Positions 6,876-9,573 of a stretch of 9,573 nucleotides of DNA are shown here, one piece after another (positions within the stretch are counted from its first letter, which is position 1; each line of letters begins with the position of its first letter). Source of the DNA: an uncultured Aliiroseovarius sp. (GTDB taxonomy: Bacteria; Pseudomonadota; Alphaproteobacteria; Rhodobacterales; Rhodobacteraceae); contig CALJDH010000092.1 in assembly GCA_938023895.1 (NCBI GenBank), forward strand, positions 1 through 9,573, given 5' to 3'. The notes beneath the pieces are model-generated. The model did no database searches and was not told the DNA's origin. It was given only the letters and a program-made list of their open reading frames with translations. The position numbers were made by a program, and so were the translations under genes.

Positions 6876-6896
6876 CTCTTGTGAGCGGCTCAAGAG
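6876..6896. repeat. Inverted repeat between the divergent oxidoreductase and selD genes
   Basis: CTCTTG (6876-6881) is matched by CAAGAG (6891-6896); an inner palindrome TGAGC-G-GCTCA lies between (6882-6892). A direct copy of GCTCAAGA is found both at 6822-6829 and at 6888-6895. The position, roughly 60 bases before selD and 115 before the oxidoreductase start, would suit an operator or an RNA hairpin in the selD leader. No T-tract follows on the plus strand, so it is not a terminator. No regulator can be assigned. Confidence 0.35.
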
Positions 6897-6942
6897 TGGC
6901 CATTCTGCGTTCGGTCGGGTATCGCCTATGGCAACAGTCTTT

Positions 6943-6950
6943 AAGGTGAT
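6943..6950 (+). promoter_or_regulatory. Ribosome binding site deciding the selD start
   Basis: AAGGTGAT lies five bases before the ATG at 6956. A GTG directly before it (6953) is in frame and would add one residue with too short a spacer, so the ATG is preferred. Confidence 0.6.
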
Positions 6951-6955
6951 CTGTG

Positions 6956-9136
6956 ATGCATTCTCAGTCGGTTCTGACAAAAGATCTCGTGATGATCGGG
7001 GGCGGCCATGCCCATGCATTGGTGCTGCGCATGTGGGGGATGAAGCCCTTAGCAGGCGCGCGGCTGACGCTGATCAACCCGGCCCCGACGGCACCGTATT
7101 CGGGCATGCTGCCGGGTCACATCGCAGGCCACTACACGCGCGAGGCGCTGGATATTGATCTGGTCCGGTTGGCGCGGTTTGCGGGCGCGCGGTTGGTGAT
7201 TGGCCACGCCACGGCGATTGATCCGGTGGCCAAGACTGTCACCGTCGAGGGCGGGCGCGAGATTGGGTATGATGTGGCCTCGATCGATATCGGGATCCAT
7301 GCGCAGATGCCGGATATTCCCGGGTTTTCCGAGCACGCCTGCGGTGCCAAGCCGTTGGATGTCTACGCGGCCAAATGGCAGGGTTTCTTGCGTGCTGTCG
7401 CGGACGGTCAGGCGACCCCTCATGTGGCCGTCATCGGGGCTGGTGTCGCCGGAGTGGAGCTTGCCTTGGCGATGGCGCATGCGCTTCGGGATCGCGCTGA
7501 TAAGCAAGTACATCTGATCGAGGCAGGCGACGACATAACCGCCCGCGCCAAGGCGGCGCGTGGTCCGTTGCGGGCGGCACTGCGCGACTTGGGGGTAGCG
7601 CTGCATGTGAAGGCGTCGGTCGCGCAGATCGACGCGGATCACGTGGTGTTGGCGAATGGCACGGCGCTGGATAGTCAGTTCACCGTTGGGACTGCGGGCG
7701 CGTTCGCGCATGGCTGGCTGCAAGAAACCGACCTGCCGTTGACGCCGGATGGCTTCATTTCGGTTGGCCCCGCGTTCCAAGTGCAGGGGCATGACGGGCT
7801 GTTTGCCGTCGGGGACTGTGCCGAGATGCTGCACGATCCGCGCCCCAAAGCCGGGGTGTTCGCGGTGCGGGCGGCTCCGGTGCTGGCGCAGAATCTGCGT
7901 GCTGCCTTAACGGGCGGAGCCATGAAACCCTTCAAGCCGCAGCAAGATTATCTCAAGCTAATCTCGCTGGGTGGCAAACGGGCCTTGGCCGAGAAATGGG
8001 GGCGTGCGATTTCGCTGCCTGGTCTGTGGCGCTGGAAGGATCATATCGACCAGAAGTTCATGCAGAAATTCCAAGAGCTTCCAGCCATGGCGCAGTCCCC
8101 GGAGCCGCGCGAACATGCGCTGGGCGGGAGCGTAGTCGACGCGGCGCCGCTGTGTGGTGGCTGTGGATCGAAAGTTTCTCCGGGCAGCCTGTCGCAAGCG
8201 TTGTCGAAACTGGATCACCCTATGCCAGAGGACGTTCTGACGGGGCCGGGGGATGACGCGGCAGTTGTGCGAGTAGGCGAGGCGCTGCAGGTGCTGACCA
8301 CCGATCACCTCCGCGCGTTCACGGAAGACTACGGAGCACTCGCTCGTATCGCAGTGAACCATGCAATGGGGGACATTTGGGCAATGGGGGCGCAGCCGAA
8401 AACGGCGATGCTGTCGGTCATCCTACCGCGTATGAGCACTGCCCTTCAGTCCCGCACGATGGACGAAGTTCTGGCCCAAGCATCCGCGTTCCTTGCGGCA
8501 GAACGGGTCGCCCTGATCGGCGGGCATTCCAGCATGGGGGCGGAGATGACGATCGGCGTCTCCATGACCGGTTTGCTGCCCGAGGGCGCGCAGGCGTTGA
8601 CCACGGCAGGGGCACAGCCGGGGGATCGGCTGATCCTGACCCGTCCCATCGGCTCTGGCACGTTGCTGGCTGGCGAAATGCTGGGACGCGCGGATGGGCG
8701 TGACGTGGCGCAGCTGATGCAAAGCCTGGCGCGCTCGCAAGGGGGCGAAGCACGCCTGTTACGGCCCCATGCGACGGCGATGACCGATGTGACGGGCTTT
8801 GGGCTGGCCGGGCATCTGATGGGGATCTGTCGTACCTCAGGCGTATCGGTCGTACTGGATCTGACCTCCATTCCGACCCATCCTGGGGCCGAAGCCTTGG
8901 CAGATGGCGGCGTACGCTCGACCATCCACGGTGCCAACCGCGACGCGGCACCCGCATTTGGTGCCGAGGGTCCCAAAGGGGCACTGTTGCATGACCCGCA
9001 GACGGCTGGGGGCTTCTTGGCCACCGTGCCCGAGGGGGATGTGCAAGCCGTGCTGGAGGGGTTCGCAGTAGAGGGGCGCAAAGCCTATGTGATTGGCCGG
9101 GTGCAGGCGGGCAGCCCGAGCATCTATTGCCGCTAA
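6956..9136 (+). CDS. selD: Fused FAD/NAD(P) oxidoreductase-selenide,water dikinase (SelD)
   Basis: A 726-residue bifunctional protein. The C-terminal part (about 395-726) is selenide,water dikinase, which makes selenophosphate from selenide and ATP. CGGCGSK at 400-406 supplies the active-site Cys403 (E. coli Cys17 equivalent) and Lys406 (Lys20). GPGDDAAVV at 430-438 is the ATP/Mg site, followed by NHAMGDIWAMGAQP (468-481), GGHSS (522-526), TRPIGSGTL (562-570) and DPQTAGGF (680-687). It is a Cys, not a Sec, enzyme. The N-terminal part (about 10-375) is a pyridine nucleotide-disulfide oxidoreductase-like domain: VMIGGGHAHA at 12-21, NAD-site VIGAGVAGVELA 159-170, FAD-site GLFAVGDCAE 281-290. 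This domain order is a known fusion (the N-terminal-to-SelD family); its N-terminal domain has been suggested to handle selenium reduction, unproven to my knowledge. SelD alone is about 345 residues, so the fusion is not a truncation. It converges on the SelU gene, with stop codons overlapping by four bases. Confidence 0.95.
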   Translation: MHSQSVLTKDLVMIGGGHAHALVLRMWGMKPLAGARLTLINPAPTAPYSGMLPGHIAGHYTREALDIDLVRLARFAGARLVIGHATAIDPVAKTVTVEGGREIGYDVASIDIGIHAQMPDIPGFSEHACGAKPLDVYAAKWQGFLRAVADGQATPHVAVIGAGVAGVELALAMAHALRDRADKQVHLIEAGDDITARAKAARGPLRAALRDLGVALHVKASVAQIDADHVVLANGTALDSQFTVGTAGAFAHGWLQETDLPLTPDGFISVGPAFQVQGHDGLFAVGDCAEMLHDPRPKAGVFAVRAAPVLAQNLRAALTGGAMKPFKPQQDYLKLISLGGKRALAEKWGRAISLPGLWRWKDHIDQKFMQKFQELPAMAQSPEPREHALGGSVVDAAPLCGGCGSKVSPGSLSQALSKLDHPMPEDVLTGPGDDAAVVRVGEALQVLTTDHLRAFTEDYGALARIAVNHAMGDIWAMGAQPKTAMLSVILPRMSTALQSRTMDEVLAQASAFLAAERVALIGGHSSMGAEMTIGVSMTGLLPEGAQALTTAGAQPGDRLILTRPIGSGTLLAGEMLGRADGRDVAQLMQSLARSQGGEARLLRPHATAMTDVTGFGLAGHLMGICRTSGVSVVLDLTSIPTHPGAEALADGGVRSTIHGANRDAAPAFGAEGPKGALLHDPQTAGGFLATVPEGDVQAVLEGFAVEGRKAYVIGRVQAGSPSIYCR

Positions 9137-9573
9137 AGCGCTGCGTCGTCCGTTTGCGCGATCACATTCGCGGCGGCGTTGGTCAAGGTGCCATCTGAAA
9201 GATCGGGAAGTGCAATTCGTGTCGGTTCAGGCGCATCCTTGCGGGTGATGCGCCGATAGCGGGGATCGTAATGTGTTTCAATTAATCCTGCAGCAAGCGC
9301 GTGCATATCACCTGCGCGCGCCAATCCGTGCCATAGGTCAATCTGCGCGCGCCCATGATAGGGTACGAGCTGTTCCAGAATGTCCCCAAGCCGGGCGGGA
9401 TCTTCAATCAGATCGTCATAGTCACGGGCCAGATGTTCAGCGCGTGCGGGCAGGGGGGCCGTCAGTTCATAGCGCGCTGCATGGATCATCTTTTGCCACA
9501 GGCTGGGGGGCACGATCAGACGACCGATCTTATTGCTCTCGGCCTCGACAAACACCGGGCGGGACGGATCGAA
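9133..9573 (-). CDS. mnmH: tRNA 2-selenouridine synthase, C-terminal part (cut by window edge)
   Basis: The last 147 codons of SelU/MnmH (YbbB), which replaces sulfur by selenium at the wobble 2-thiouridine of certain tRNAs using selenophosphate from SelD. The visible part begins FDPSRPVFVEAESNKIGRL, the conserved segment after the P-loop in this family, and covers the C-terminal region of the P-loop half. The rhodanese domain with its catalytic cysteine and the Walker A motif lie beyond the right edge, so they cannot be checked. The frame is open through 9573. Its TAG (9135-9133) overlaps the selD TAA (9134-9136), leaving no room for a terminator between the two converging genes. The functional link with SelD is direct: producer and user of selenophosphate side by side. 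Confidence 0.93.
   Translation of the reverse strand, partial: FDPSRPVFVEAESNKIGRLIVPPSLWQKMIHAARYELTAPLPARAEHLARDYDDLIEDPARLGDILEQLVPYHGRAQIDLWHGLARAGDMHALAAGLIETHYDPRYRRITRKDAPEPTRIALPDLSDGTLTNAAANVIAQTDDAAL

Noticed and set aside
7049..7834. A 261-codon open frame on the minus strand opposite the oxidoreductase half of selD.
   Set aside because: Its composition (Arg, His, Gln-rich) is typical of the antisense of GC-rich coding DNA and it shows no motif; the plus-strand gene is certain.
8153..8176. Possible selenocysteine (in-frame TGA) in SelD.
   Set aside because: The active-site positions are read as Cys (CGGCGSK); the frame has no internal TGA.
8446..9081. A 211-codon minus-strand frame opposite the SelD domain.
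   Set aside because: Ser/Pro/Ala-rich antisense shadow with no recognisable domain; SelD motifs are intact on the other strand.

Overview
The window most likely comes from an alphaproteobacterium, probably Rhodobacterales (Roseobacter/Rhodobacter group). The basis is the GC-rich coding, the fusion of an FAD/NAD(P) disulfide-oxidoreductase-like domain to selenide,water dikinase (SelD), and the neighbouring tRNA 2-selenouridine synthase. This is an inference from gene architecture; no marker gene is present.

Left part (about 1-5450): a compact minus-strand cassette that looks like a small specialised-metabolism locus. It is read right to left. The first gene, 5240-1314, encodes a complete single-module non-ribosomal peptide synthetase with order condensation, adenylation, thiolation, thioesterase (C-A-T-TE). 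Its stop codon overlaps the start of the second gene (TAATG, 1314-244), a NAD(P)-binding protein resembling ketopantoate reductase and opine dehydrogenase families. A weak third reading frame with a Cys-Pro-Lys-Cys motif runs off the left edge (193 to <1) and may or may not be a gene. The synthetase has two unusual active-site features. Its adenylation pocket has Glu and Arg where most alpha-amino-acid pockets have Asp and another residue, a pair shared with the aminoadipate domain of ACV synthetase. Its thioesterase has Cys instead of Ser as apparent nucleophile and a very short lid region. A promoter-like pair and nested inverted repeats lie in the 209-base gap upstream.

Middle (5450-6760, minus): a FAD-dependent amine/amino-acid oxidase of the DAO/PuuB type, separated from the synthetase by that gap and divergent from the next gene. 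Whether it belongs to the cassette is open.

Right part (6956-9573): selenium metabolism. A 726-residue fused FAD oxidoreductase-SelD protein on the plus strand makes selenophosphate. It converges with the C-terminal part of a minus-strand tRNA 2-selenouridine synthase (SelU/MnmH) that uses selenophosphate. Their stop codons overlap by four bases. This pairing is coherent core metabolism and seems unrelated to the NRPS cassette.

No tRNA, rRNA, CRISPR array, insertion sequence, phosphopantetheinyl transferase, transporter or regulator gene was seen in the window. Gene-free stretches are all under 300 bases: 194-243 (or 1-243 if the left-edge frame is not a gene), 5241-5449 and 6761-6955.
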